In this document: positions 1-8,041 of the stretch, in pieces
How the letters are laid out: each line of letters begins with the position of its first letter
How positions within the stretch are numbered: position 1 is the first letter of the stretch
Assembly (NCBI GenBank): GCA_029856145.1
Contig: JAHQWK010000022.1
Coordinates: forward strand, 1 to 64,000
Reading direction: 5' to 3'
Source: Promethearchaeia archaeon
GTDB taxonomy: Archaea > Asgardarchaeota > Lokiarchaeia > Sigyniarchaeales > SOKP01
DNA length: 64,000 bases
Program-made: the position numbers and the translations under genes
The notes under the pieces: model-generated
The model's input: only the letters and a program-made list of their open reading frames with translations
Told to the model about the DNA's origin: nothing
The model's database searches: none

Positions 1-737
1 GCATATTCATATCCTTCATGAAGTATATAAAATCCTTTGTTTTCTTCTCCTAATATATAATGTTTAGGGATTTTTACATTATCTATAGCGAAACCACCAC
101 ATGAAATCCCCTCTCTACCTAAATCGTCTATATAGGTAGGAGTAATTCCTTCAGCTGTTAATGGTAAATAAAATGTAGTCATACCTCTTGTCCCACGCTC
201 AGGAGTTTGATGGGCAATTGTAATATGTCCGCCCCCATAATTTGCTGCCTCCCTTACTCCACTAATATACATTTTTTCACCGTTCACAACAAATCCATCT
301 CCATCTGGTTTTATTGTTGTCTTAGTAGCTCCTACATCGGAACCAGCATCACTTTCAGTTGTAGCTATTCCAAGGAACCATTCTCCTGAGACAGTTTTTG
401 GGAATATCTCTTGTTTAGCCTCTTCCGTTCCATATTTGTTTAAAAGAAAACCCCATGATGCAGGAACTAAGTAATAAACGCAAGTAGAACCAGTACAATC
501 TGCTTTTGCTAATTCTTCTGCGATAACACCAGCACTTACAGCATCTAAACCTGGACCACCGTATTTTTCAGACGCAGTACATGTCATAAGTCCTAATTCT
601 GCCATTCCTTTGATGACATCTCTTGGAATTTCTTTAGTTTCTTCCATTTGAAGTGCAATTGGGGCAATTTTACTCTGAGCAAATTCGCGAACACTTTGCT
701 TTATTAATTCTTGTTCTTCTGTAAACTTAAAACTCAT
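1..737 (-). CDS. Acyl-CoA dehydrogenase, N-terminal part (runs off left edge)
   Basis: The minus-strand reading frame starts at ATG 735-737 and stays open to base 1, so the C-terminal part lies outside the window. The translation begins MSFKFTEEQELIKQSVREFA, the usual N-terminal helical start of a FAD acyl-CoA dehydrogenase. It continues through a middle beta domain with TESDAGSDVGATKT, which matches the family's flavin/substrate-binding signature (TEPxAGSD). Such enzymes oxidise acyl-CoA to enoyl-CoA and pass electrons to electron-transfer flavoprotein. The catalytic glutamate lies in the missing part, so the substrate class cannot be judged. A second, divergent family member is at 40234. 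The family is clear; the substrate is unknown. Confidence 0.93.
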   Translation of the reverse strand, partial: MSFKFTEEQELIKQSVREFAQSKIAPIALQMEETKEIPRDVIKGMAELGLMTCTASEKYGGPGLDAVSAGVIAEELAKADCTGSTCVYYLVPASWGFLLNKYGTEEAKQEIFPKTVSGEWFLGIATTESDAGSDVGATKTTIKPDGDGFVVNGEKMYISGVREAANYGGGHITIAHQTPERGTRGMTTFYLPLTAEGITPTYIDDLGREGISCGGFAIDNVKIPKHYILGEENKGFYILHEGYEY

Positions 738-887
738 ATTTCATACCTTATTGATAATTTTTTAAATATATACCTTTAAATTTCAAAAACCTCTTAAATT
801 TTATTGTTAAAATAATGCTCTCTACTATCGTAAAATAGACTCTTTAGATCATCGTAAAACTTATTAATTTAAGAAAAAGACTCAAGA

Positions 888-988
888 GCCTTTGGAGGGA
901 TTTGAACCCTCGATCGTGGCAGAAAGAATCTAAAGACTCTTCCAGTTGCCTTACGAGAGCAATGCTCTACCTACTAAGCTACAAAGGC
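888..988 (-). tRNA. tRNA-Thr(CGT) with about 29-nt insert in the variable region
   Basis: Read on the minus strand, the acceptor stem GCCTTTG pairs with CAAAGGC. The D-stem is GCTT/GAGC, the anticodon stem TTGCT/GGCAA encloses loop CTCGTAA (anticodon CGT, plus-strand bases 953-955), and the T-arm is GAGGG-TTCAAAT-CCCTC. The anticodon loop is complete at 7 nt, but 34 nt (912-945) separate anticodon stem and T-stem where about 5 are expected. The extra sequence folds into a 9-bp hairpin with a TTTA loop next to a GGCA/TGCC helix, resembling a bulge-helix-bulge. I infer a non-canonical intron; the exact splice sites are not resolved. No CCA is encoded. The base after the acceptor stem is T, usual for archaeal tRNA-Thr. 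Confidence 0.88.
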
Positions 989-1165
989 TTAAATGTCAAT
1001 AAAAATATACAAATAAGAATATAAAATACTACAGAATCTAATTTTTTTTAATCTCGGATTTGACAGCTTTCGAATCTTCTTACAGTCTTCTCGAGTTAAT
1101 AAGCTCATGATTGAAATTTTACTTTAATTTATTAAATTATATAAAAATACTATTATTTAAATTTC

Positions 1166-1462
1166 TCAAGGTATGTGATGTGGACAATACCAGAAGAGTG
1201 AATCTGGATCTTGAACAAGATCTCCCATATGATTACCATAAAAAAAACAATTAATAGGGCTCCTATGTAAAGACATAGATAAATCGTGTCTTTGTTTAAG
1301 AATCTCAATCTCTTTTTGATCGTCAGTTGCAAAACTTAGTCTTTTTCTAAGTTCTAATTCCTTTTTCTTATATTCTAAAAGTAGAATTGATCTTAATCCA
1401 CTGCGAATCTTCCTTAATATTGGATCTTTCAATCTATGAGCTTTCAACTTGAGTCTTAACAT
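1166..1462 (-). CDS. Small basic protein of unknown function
   Basis: This 98-residue protein was not recognised. The first 70 residues are rich in Lys, Arg and Leu and look helical. The C-terminal 30 residues are different in character, with aromatic residues and an ending FWYCPHHIP containing one Cys and two His. It stands alone between tRNA-Thr and the ACT-domain gene on the same strand, with short AT-rich gaps on both sides. No Shine-Dalgarno is seen. It is supported mainly by an uninterrupted frame in an otherwise empty stretch, so it could be spurious. Confidence 0.5.
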   Translation of the reverse strand: MLRLKLKAHRLKDPILRKIRSGLRSILLLEYKKKELELRKRLSFATDDQKEIEILKQRHDLSMSLHRSPINCFFYGNHMGDLVQDPDSLFWYCPHHIP

Positions 1463-1526
1463 TGATACTGTTTATATTGTTAATATAATAAAATGGGATG
1501 CGAGATTTAAGGAATATTAATTAAAT

Positions 1527-1934
1527 CTACCGTTCTACTATAGTAAATCCTGTTTTTTGTAAAATATTTACAGCTCCTTCTATTATCGAGTCTTCAACAC
1601 GTAAAATAAGCATTGATTCATCTTTAACTAAAGTAGAATAAAAATAATCAATATTAATCTCATTCTCTCCTAAAGTTTTTGGGATCTCATACAAAGCATT
1701 AGGATGATCATTCAGCCTTAGAGCAATAACCTCTGTTGTAGAAATGAGAAAATCTCTATTTTCTAATATATCAATACATTTTTCTGGATTATCAACTAAA
1801 AGCAAAATCAACCCATATTCACTTGTTTTAGCCACTGTCAAAGCTCGTATAAAAATCTTATTATCCATTAGAAGCTTTATGAAGTTTGCAAGCTCGCCTG
1901 GCCGATCTTCGAGATATACACTAAGCTGAATCAT
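1527..1934 (-). CDS. Tandem ACT-domain protein
   Basis: The frame is open from further upstream, but the start at ATG 1932-1934 is preferred. From there the protein (135 aa) begins MIQLSVYLEDRPGELANFIK, a textbook first strand and helix of an ACT domain, whereas the upstream extension is low-complexity Lys/Ile/Asn and would overlap the divergent gene at 2037. Two ACT repeats are visible: residues 1-65 with EDRPGELA, and 70-135 with the similar ALYEIPKTLGENEINIDYFY. Free-standing ACT pairs usually bind amino acids and act as regulators, and related archaeal genes often accompany acyl-CoA or amino-acid metabolism. It carries no catalytic domain. The ligand is unknown. Confidence 0.85.
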   Translation of the reverse strand: MIQLSVYLEDRPGELANFIKLLMDNKIFIRALTVAKTSEYGLILLLVDNPEKCIDILENRDFLISTTEVIALRLNDHPNALYEIPKTLGENEINIDYFYSTLVKDESMLILRVEDSIIEGAVNILQKTGFTIVER

Positions 1935-2036
1935 TTTTAATATTTTTTTTGAAATTATATTGATGTTAAATTTTAATATTCCCTTTTTTTTAAACTTAGT
2001 AAGAAAATTATTATGAATAAGCGATTTTAATTTAAA

Positions 2037-2798
2037 ATGATGCTTAAGGATTTTTATGATAAACACAAAAATTTTTCTTTTAGAACGTTATCAGAGTATT
2101 ATTTATCTCCGGGAATAAGATGCAAGTTTGATACATTGAAAGATAATATTGGCAGTGATAGATCTTTTTTACGTGGAGTTGATCTTGGCTCATCTGGAAA
2201 TTCTATTCTCTCTTTTTTAGATAATATTAAACATAAATCTTTCTTAGATCTTGCCAGCCTTCCATTAAACCAATATAAAAATGATAATACATTCCATCCC
2301 TTATGTGGTGATCTCGTAAGATTACCCTATAGAGAAGAATCTTTTGATTTTGTGAGTGCTCTTGATGTTTTAGAACATATTAAGAATGATAAATTAGCAA
2401 TATTAGAAATAAGTAGGATTCTAAAGAAAAATGGAATAGTTATAATTACGGTTCCGCACCGGATGAGATATTACTCAACTCAAGATAAAATAATTGGACA
2501 TTTTAGAAGATATGAAATAAACCAAATTATCTCTCATTTCAATAAATTTAACCTAATGAATCTAAAAACCTTTGGTGTATATGGTAGATTGATGTTGATA
2601 GCAGATATTCAATCTACAAATCCAAAAAAAATAGAAGAGAATCTTATAAACTTGAGGAATAAATATGAATCAAATATGATTTTCCGAAAGTTTTGGAATA
2701 TTATAGTCAGAATTCTCTCTAAGTTCATGAAAATAGATGCTAAATATAGTTCTAAACATAGAGTGAGAAATTTAGGCTTAATATTTATAAAGAAATAA
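2037..2798 (+). CDS. Class I SAM-dependent methyltransferase
   Basis: The 253-residue protein has a Rossmann methyltransferase core. FLDLASLPL near residue 65 stands where motif I (DxGxGxG) should be, so the SAM-binding loop is atypical. SFDFVSALDVLEHI near residue 102 is the motif IV region typical of UbiE/Methyltransf_11 enzymes, and RILKKNGIVIITVPHR follows as post-motif strand and turn. The C-terminal third is basic and helical and may hold the substrate site. The gene is divergent from the ACT-domain gene with about 100 bp between starts. The substrate is unknown; family confidence is good, but the unusual motif I could mean altered cofactor binding. Confidence 0.82.
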   Translation: MMLKDFYDKHKNFSFRTLSEYYLSPGIRCKFDTLKDNIGSDRSFLRGVDLGSSGNSILSFLDNIKHKSFLDLASLPLNQYKNDNTFHPLCGDLVRLPYREESFDFVSALDVLEHIKNDKLAILEISRILKKNGIVIITVPHRMRYYSTQDKIIGHFRRYEINQIISHFNKFNLMNLKTFGVYGRLMLIADIQSTNPKKIEENLINLRNKYESNMIFRKFWNIIVRILSKFMKIDAKYSSKHRVRNLGLIFIKK

Positions 2799-2817
2799 GG
2801 TTTTATTCAGAAATCTC

Positions 2818-3213
2818 TTACGAACTTTCTTTTTTCAATTTTTCGAAAAGCTGTTTGTATTCTTCGATATATTTCTCATCATTAGTTTTTTCAATCTTTT
2901 TGAGAAGAACTATTGATTTTGTTAAAATCTCAGATTTTTTTTTGATTTTTTCATAAAATATTATCTTTTGTTCTTGTGAATCCTCCAATTTTAATTTATC
3001 TTCATACTCTTTAATAGAAGTTTTGATTTCTTTCTGAGATTCAATAACAGAGGATGTTAATTGTTTTTTTCTTTGTTCTAATTTAACACAATTATCACAA
3101 ATTAATTCACCCGACTTTAGTTGATCACTTTTAATCATAAAAGGATTTCCACAACGAGCACAAGGTACTAGCTTTAAAACAAATTTGTCGTTGTTAGAAT
3201 CGGGCATGTTCAT
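2818..3213 (-). CDS. Zinc-ribbon plus coiled-coil protein
   Basis: The N-terminus holds one zinc ribbon of two CxxC knuckles, CARCGNPF (about residue 18) and CDNC (about residue 39), spaced as in small nucleic-acid or protein-binding ribbons. The remaining 85 residues are almost entirely Lys, Glu, Ile and Leu in heptad-like order and should form a long coiled coil. It lies convergent to the methyltransferase, 19 bp from its stop. Domain content is clear but function is not; an adaptor role is a guess. A second Met at position 3 is an alternative start. Confidence 0.75.
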   Translation of the reverse strand: MNMPDSNNDKFVLKLVPCARCGNPFMIKSDQLKSGELICDNCVKLEQRKKQLTSSVIESQKEIKTSIKEYEDKLKLEDSQEQKIIFYEKIKKKSEILTKSIVLLKKIEKTNDEKYIEEYKQLFEKLKKESS

Positions 3214-3340
3214 GTTGGAAGTGAATTTAATTTTATAATAATTTATGTATAATTATAATCTTATATTAATAATATATTCTTATTCAATTTAATCCTCAAA
3301 TTTTAGAAAACTAATAATAACTAAAGATATTTCACATTAT

Positions 3341-4138
3341 ATGGATACTGTCGTAGTTATAATATTACTTTTATTTGGTTTATTATTCGGAACTATTAGT
3401 TCTCTAGCGGGCATAGGAGGAGGCGGTTTCTATATGAGTCTTATGATCTTATTACTTGCTATTCCTATTAATGAAGCTCGTGATACATCATCTTTCATTA
3501 TTGTCATTTTTTCTGGTGTAACTTTTATAAACTATTTTAGACAAGGGAAGGTTGACATTAAACTTTCTTTAATATTTGCAGGTTTTGCTTTATTAGGAGG
3601 TATAACATCAACTCTTTTCTTTATTGCATTTCCAATTGATAATACAATTTTAAAAATAGTAATTGCTTCAGTAATACTTGCCTCAGGATTAAATATGATA
3701 CGAAAAGCCTTAAAAACATTTAACTCCCAGAGGTTTAACAATGACAAACAAGAATTTGGTTTCTCATTTGAAACTTTTGAACATAGCTCCAACTTAAACA
3801 AAGGAATTCCTCTATTTTTCTTAGCAGGTTTTATTGCATATTTAACGGGAATAGGGGGTGGAATGCTATTTGTGCCCACTCTTAGTATTATTTTTGAAAT
3901 CCCAATACATTTTGCCACCGCAATATCAAGTGTGATGATATTTTTCATTGGAATTTATAATGCTACGGTGAAAATATTTATTGGAGAAATTCATTATATA
4001 GGGGGCATTTTAATTGCTATTGGAGCTATATTCGGTTCAATAGTAGGGACAAAAGTTTCTGGAAAAATGCCTAAAAGCCACTTACAATTTCTTGTTGCGA
4101 TAGTATTGATGGCATTAGCTATTAGAATGTATTTTTAG
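3341..4138 (+). CDS. TauE/SafE family membrane transporter
   Basis: This is a 265-residue integral membrane protein with about eight hydrophobic spans. It has the two family glycine signatures, SSLAGIGGGGFYM near residue 20 and AYLTGIGGGMLFVPTL near residue 165, which are the internally duplicated half-repeats of the TauE/SafE (formerly DUF81) family. Members export or import sulfur-containing or organic anions such as sulfite, sulfoacetate or taurine-derived products. Length matches the family norm of 250-280. It is monocistronic by spacing (over 100 bp on both sides). The substrate cannot be deduced from context. Confidence 0.92.
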   Translation: MDTVVVIILLLFGLLFGTISSLAGIGGGGFYMSLMILLLAIPINEARDTSSFIIVIFSGVTFINYFRQGKVDIKLSLIFAGFALLGGITSTLFFIAFPIDNTILKIVIASVILASGLNMIRKALKTFNSQRFNNDKQEFGFSFETFEHSSNLNKGIPLFFLAGFIAYLTGIGGGMLFVPTLSIIFEIPIHFATAISSVMIFFIGIYNATVKIFIGEIHYIGGILIAIGAIFGSIVGTKVSGKMPKSHLQFLVAIVLMALAIRMYF

Positions 4139-4245
4139 GATTTGAGTGTTAAAAAATTTATAAATTTTGAATCTTAAATGTTAATTGAAGACTATATAAA
4201 ATTACTATTTCTAAACTAAAATATTTCTAAAAATAGGTAAAGAGA

Positions 4246-4476
4246 ATGGTACAAGTAAAAGATATTGAAAAGCTTATGGATGATTTTATGATAGAACCAG
4301 ATGATACATTTATCGATATAAAACGTTATCTTCTAACCGAATTTGATTGGAAAGTAGATCCTCTGAAGAAATCTCAATTCATGATTAGAGGGATTCCTAT
4401 AGAAGATGATAGAAAATTAAGTGATATTTTAAATTCATTTTTACCCGATGAGGTCATTAATCTTAAAGAAATTTAA
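4246..4476 (+). CDS. Ubiquitin-like beta-grasp small protein without C-terminal GG
   Basis: The 76-residue protein resembles ubiquitin in its middle and end. IEPDDTFIDIKRYL lines up with ubiquitin's VEPSDTIENVKAKI (strand 2 and helix 1), and MIRGIPIEDDRKLSDI with IFAGKQLEDGRTLSDY (strands 3 and 4). A short final strand follows, VINLKEI, without the Gly-Gly needed for conjugation. The N-terminal strand is weakly matched. Ubiquitin-like proteins without GG act as interaction modules. Asgard archaea are known to encode ubiquitin-system proteins, but no E1, E2, E3 or protease homologue lies in this window. The gene is free-standing, 70 bp before a methyltransferase gene. The fold is inferred from pattern only. 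Confidence 0.65.
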   Translation: MVQVKDIEKLMDDFMIEPDDTFIDIKRYLLTEFDWKVDPLKKSQFMIRGIPIEDDRKLSDILNSFLPDEVINLKEI

Positions 4477-4546
4477 ATATGAAAAGTTAATTTAATCTAA
4501 TTTTTTATTAATAATTGTTTTGATATCAAAATAAATTAAACACCTT

Positions 4547-5647
4547 GTGGTGGAATTAATTAAAACTGAAAATAAACGTGAAATTTTTATTAGCAATCAA
4601 ATAAAAAAATTTGCTATAAATGGTCTTTATGGATTTAATACAATTATTTTAATTGGAATGGGTAGACGTTTAGGTATTTTTAATTACTTATATGAAAAAG
4701 CCAAATCATCAACTAGTTCTGGTAAAAATACGGAAGTGACTTTTACACCATTTGAACTCTCTGAAATCCTAAATTTGGATTTTAAATATTTAGATGGTTG
4801 GATTCATTTGGCACTTGAATGTGGTATAATTGTGATCGCAAATTCTGAAAAGAAAATTTTGAAAACAGCTCCTTATGTATATGATTTACTTATAGACCGA
4901 AATAATGAGTCTTATATTGGGGGGACACTCGGTGCGTTCTATTATATGGCTCCAGCTCAGGATATTTTAATAGAAAATTTTAAAACAGGTAAAATATGGA
5001 GTATATTGGATTTACCTGGAGATATTGTGAAAGACCTACAAGAACGAGGAGCAAGGTTTGGAACTTTAGTAGAAAGATTGTTTTCTAAAAAATATGAGAA
5101 TTTCTGTAAAAATATACAAAAAAGAGGTACTATTTTTGAACTAGGATGTGGTTATGGATTTAATCTTGAAACATGGGCAAAAAAGTATGAAAAAGCAAGA
5201 TTTGTAGGGATTGATATCGATCATATTGCTATAGCACATGCAAAAAAATTAATAGATAAAAATAATTGGAATGAAAGGATTGAAATTTTTGAAACAAAAA
5301 TTGATGAATTTACCCGTTCCTTTAAGGAGAAATTTGATTTGATTATATTAAATCAGGTTCTCCACGAAATGAATACTGATAAGAATTATCGAAAAGGTGT
5401 ATTTAAAAATCTATATTCCTTATTGAAGGATGACGGGATTTTACTTATTGGAGAAAGTATGATTCCTGATACTTTTGCTCCAAAAAAGAAATTTCAACTT
5501 TTTGATATCACACATAAGTTTACAGAAGTAAAGGCTTCGCTGTTTTATGATGAAAAAAGCTTCAAAGAATTTATTGACTCAACACCCTTTACAAGAGCGG
5601 AATTTGTAAAAGAGGGGGGCAATAGTATTTGGGTAATTAGAAAGTGA
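4547..5647 (+). CDS. SAM-dependent methyltransferase with N-terminal winged-helix domain
   Basis: The first 130 or so residues are helical and resemble the dimerisation/winged-helix domain of small-molecule O-methyltransferases (RLGIFNYLYEK, FTPFELSEILNL). The catalytic part has motif I IFELGCGYGFNLE (about residue 197), an acidic end of strand 2 in FVGIDIDHIAIAHA, and FDLIILNQVLHEMN (about residue 263). The start is GTG with a second GTG directly after; no ATG or Shine-Dalgarno is nearby, so the start is approximate. Acceptor unknown; related enzymes methylate quinones, polyketides or hydroxylated aromatics. Confidence 0.85.
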   Translation: MVELIKTENKREIFISNQIKKFAINGLYGFNTIILIGMGRRLGIFNYLYEKAKSSTSSGKNTEVTFTPFELSEILNLDFKYLDGWIHLALECGIIVIANSEKKILKTAPYVYDLLIDRNNESYIGGTLGAFYYMAPAQDILIENFKTGKIWSILDLPGDIVKDLQERGARFGTLVERLFSKKYENFCKNIQKRGTIFELGCGYGFNLETWAKKYEKARFVGIDIDHIAIAHAKKLIDKNNWNERIEIFETKIDEFTRSFKEKFDLIILNQVLHEMNTDKNYRKGVFKNLYSLLKDDGILLIGESMIPDTFAPKKKFQLFDITHKFTEVKASLFYDEKSFKEFIDSTPFTRAEFVKEGGNSIWVIRK

Positions 5648-5837
5648 AAATTTGGATTAAAAGATATTAAACAGTAAAAACTCAAAAGGTATTAAATTTT
5701 TTTTTTTTCTAATTTTATTTATTAAATAATGTGTTTATTAAGGATAAATTTAATATGAATAATCTAAAAAATCTTAAATTTCTTTAATAATATTAAAATT
5801 TAACTTAATATCCTAATTTTGAAAGTGACCTTGTTAT

Positions 5838-6653
5838 ATGAGTAAAGGATTTAGACTACTTCGTTTAGAATATATATTTTCTGTTCTTATTCCTTGTTTA
5901 TTATGTATTTATTTGAATGGCTATGATATTATCGCAAATTTATGGATATTAGCAGGATTCGGATTTTATGCTATAACGGGAAATACTCTTAATGATGCAA
6001 TAGACATGAAAGATCCTAATGAAAAAGAAACTCTAAAAAGGGTTAAAGGATACAACAGAAAAGAAATATTAGTTCTTGCTATCGCAAGTTTTTTGTTAGG
6101 AACTATGTGTTTTATGAATCCTATTTTAATTAATCCTATCCTTGGAGTCTATTTAGCAATTATAGTATTTATGGTAATATTCTATTGCCTATTCAAATCT
6201 CTTGTAATAATTAATCACATTATTTTGGGTGTTTCTCATATAATTCTACCATATTTTATGATTAAGATTAATGGTGGAGATGTTTTCATGAATGTTTTTC
6301 CAAATATGGAATTAAATGAATCTCTGATATTAGCAGCTATAATAGCTGTAGCATTTACAGGACAAATGGTTCATGAAATGATTGATGGAGATTCATTAGC
6401 CAAGTTAAAACCAAAAACATCTCGATTGGTAATTTGGGTCGCTTGTATAATTTCATTGAGTATATCAATAATTTCATTTATTATTACACTAGAAATAATA
6501 TTCTTACCGATTGTCTTTTTCCCTTTAGGGATAATGTATATTTATAGAAAACCTCGAACTGATTTAATGGGAAGAACTTCATTAAAAGACATAGGAATTA
6601 TCTTAGGAAATCTTATGCTTTTTTATTTATTAATTTTAATTATAGCTCCATAA
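5838..6653 (+). CDS. UbiA-family prenyltransferase-like membrane protein
   Basis: This 271-residue protein has eight or nine hydrophobic helices. It carries two acidic motifs where UbiA enzymes bind Mg-diphosphate: NDAIDMKDP at 52-60, close to the NDxxDxxxD consensus but with one residue fewer, and HEMIDGD at 179-185 in place of the second DxxxD. UbiA enzymes attach prenyl chains to quinone rings, haem or, in archaea, geranylgeranylglyceryl phosphate. The shifted first motif makes the substrate uncertain. It is followed 115 bp later by the HdrD-like pair, with no firm functional link. Confidence 0.78.
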   Translation: MSKGFRLLRLEYIFSVLIPCLLCIYLNGYDIIANLWILAGFGFYAITGNTLNDAIDMKDPNEKETLKRVKGYNRKEILVLAIASFLLGTMCFMNPILINPILGVYLAIIVFMVIFYCLFKSLVIINHIILGVSHIILPYFMIKINGGDVFMNVFPNMELNESLILAAIIAVAFTGQMVHEMIDGDSLAKLKPKTSRLVIWVACIISLSISIISFIITLEIIFLPIVFFPLGIMYIYRKPRTDLMGRTSLKDIGIILGNLMLFYLLILIIAP

Positions 6654-6767
6654 AGAATAACAATGAATTTCATTTAGATTTAAAAGTTTATATTTATTTC
6701 AGTAGATATAATATAAAGGGATATTAATTTCTAAAAAAACCAAAATAGTATTTGGCGCATTCTGAAA

Positions 6768-8039
6768 ATGGCTAAAATTGAACCAATTGATTTATCTTTT
6801 TTTACTGCTTTTAATGAAGAGGGTTGTACTTTATGTGGAGATTGTTTTCATAAGTGTCCAGTAATGCAACTACCTAGGGATCTTGCTGTTGAAGAAATGA
6901 AGAAATTAATTGCTGGAGAGAAAACTAAAAAAGTCTTAAATAAGTGTCAAAGTTGTTTTTCATGTAATTTTTATTGTCCTGAAGATGCTCATCCTGCCAG
7001 TCTTATCTTACTGCGGTGGAATGAACAATATAAGAAAATAGGCTTGCGAAAAAGAGGAAAATATTTCATGACACTTTACCCTCATTATCCAAATTTTCGA
7101 TCGTATGTTATGGAGCATTTACCCAAGAAAACACAAGAGATTGTTAGGGAATGGGCTTCATTAGAACCACTAAAGGAAGATACTTTAACATATCCAGGTT
7201 GTAATGTAATTACATTTGCAGAACTTACTCAAACAAGTTTTTTCAAAGATTTAGATATAAGAGGAAGATTAGAATATTGTTGTGGTGAAACTTTATTTCG
7301 AACAGGATACAGAAATGAGCTTTTCCAAGTTACTAAAAGATTAGATAAATGGTTTAATACTTTAAAACCAAAGAAACTACTTGTTCTCTGTACTGCTGGC
7401 ACAAATGTCTTCAAAAATGTACTCCCTCATTATGGATTAACATATGAATTTGAAGAAATAAAGTCATATATTCAATTTTTATGGGATAAAATGAAGAATG
7501 GAGAAATTAAAATCAAGCAAAAATTAGGGATGACAGTAACGATACAAGACTCTTGTTATTCTAAGATGTTCGGAGAAGAATATATGGATTTACCTCGTAA
7601 GATTTTAAACGCTATAGGGATTAAAATTATCGAAACTGAGTCATGTAGAGAGAATATGAGATGTTGTGGAATAGGTGCAGGTTTTTCAGTAGATTCTGCC
7701 TATCACCCATTTAAACAAAGATCATCAGCTCTAAGAAATTTTAAAGATTTTAAAAAGACAAAAGCTGATGCGGTATGTGTATATTGTGCGGGATGTTTAG
7801 CAGAATTTATGACAAATAAGAAATTATATTTTAGAAAGCTTAAAGTTTATCATATAATTGAGTTATTACAAATGGCAATTGGAGAAAAACCATCTTTAAC
7901 AAAAGAAGCCAAAAAGAAGAGAGGTAAACATATCTTTTGGGGAATTATTCGAAAGCAAGTCCCCAAAATTTTATCAAAAAAGACTTTTAGATTAGCTGAA
8001 ATTCCTGAGGACCCCCCTAATTATAAGGAGGCATGGTAA
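6768..8039 (+). CDS. HdrD/GlpC-like 4Fe-4S and CCG-domain oxidoreductase subunit
   Basis: This is a 423-residue soluble protein. Two 4Fe-4S motifs sit near the N-terminus, CTLCGDCFHKCP (Cys 20, 23, 26, 30) and CQSCFSCNFYCP (Cys 60, 63, 66, 70). Two CCG domains follow, marked by CCGETLF near residue 167 and CCGIGAGFS near residue 302. This is the architecture of heterodisulfide reductase subunit D, GlpC and lactate-dehydrogenase-linked Fe-S subunits, which bind cysteine-rich non-cubane clusters and reduce disulfides or relay electrons. No haem b partner (HdrE) or flavin subunit is adjacent. It overlaps the next, paralogous gene, so the two are probably co-translated as a heterodimer. Confidence 0.9.
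   Translation: MAKIEPIDLSFFTAFNEEGCTLCGDCFHKCPVMQLPRDLAVEEMKKLIAGEKTKKVLNKCQSCFSCNFYCPEDAHPASLILLRWNEQYKKIGLRKRGKYFMTLYPHYPNFRSYVMEHLPKKTQEIVREWASLEPLKEDTLTYPGCNVITFAELTQTSFFKDLDIRGRLEYCCGETLFRTGYRNELFQVTKRLDKWFNTLKPKKLLVLCTAGTNVFKNVLPHYGLTYEFEEIKSYIQFLWDKMKNGEIKIKQKLGMTVTIQDSCYSKMFGEEYMDLPRKILNAIGIKIIETESCRENMRCCGIGAGFSVDSAYHPFKQRSSALRNFKDFKKTKADAVCVYCAGCLAEFMTNKKLYFRKLKVYHIIELLQMAIGEKPSLTKEAKKKRGKHIFWGIIRKQVPKILSKKTFRLAEIPEDPPNYKEAW
8025..8031 (+). promoter_or_regulatory. Shine-Dalgarno AAGGAGG inside the end of the first HdrD-like gene
   Basis: AAGGAGG at 8025-8031 lies only one base before ATG 8033 but ten bases before ATG 8042. That spacing favours ATG 8042 as the true start of the second HdrD-like gene and suggests translational coupling. 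Confidence 0.7.
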
Positions 8040-8041
8040 AG

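Noticed and set aside
207-389. Plus-strand frame of 60 codons near the left edge
   Set aside because: It is antisense to a clearly coding acyl-CoA dehydrogenase frame on the minus strand and has low-complexity, cysteine-rich translation.
1935-2066. N-terminal extension of the ACT-domain gene to ATG 2066
   Set aside because: The extra 44 residues are low-complexity Lys/Ile/Asn/Phe and overlap the divergent methyltransferase start; the ACT fold begins exactly at ATG 1934.
8033-8041. ATG 8033 as start of the second HdrD-like gene
   Set aside because: The Shine-Dalgarno ends one base before it, too close for use; ATG 8042 has proper spacing.
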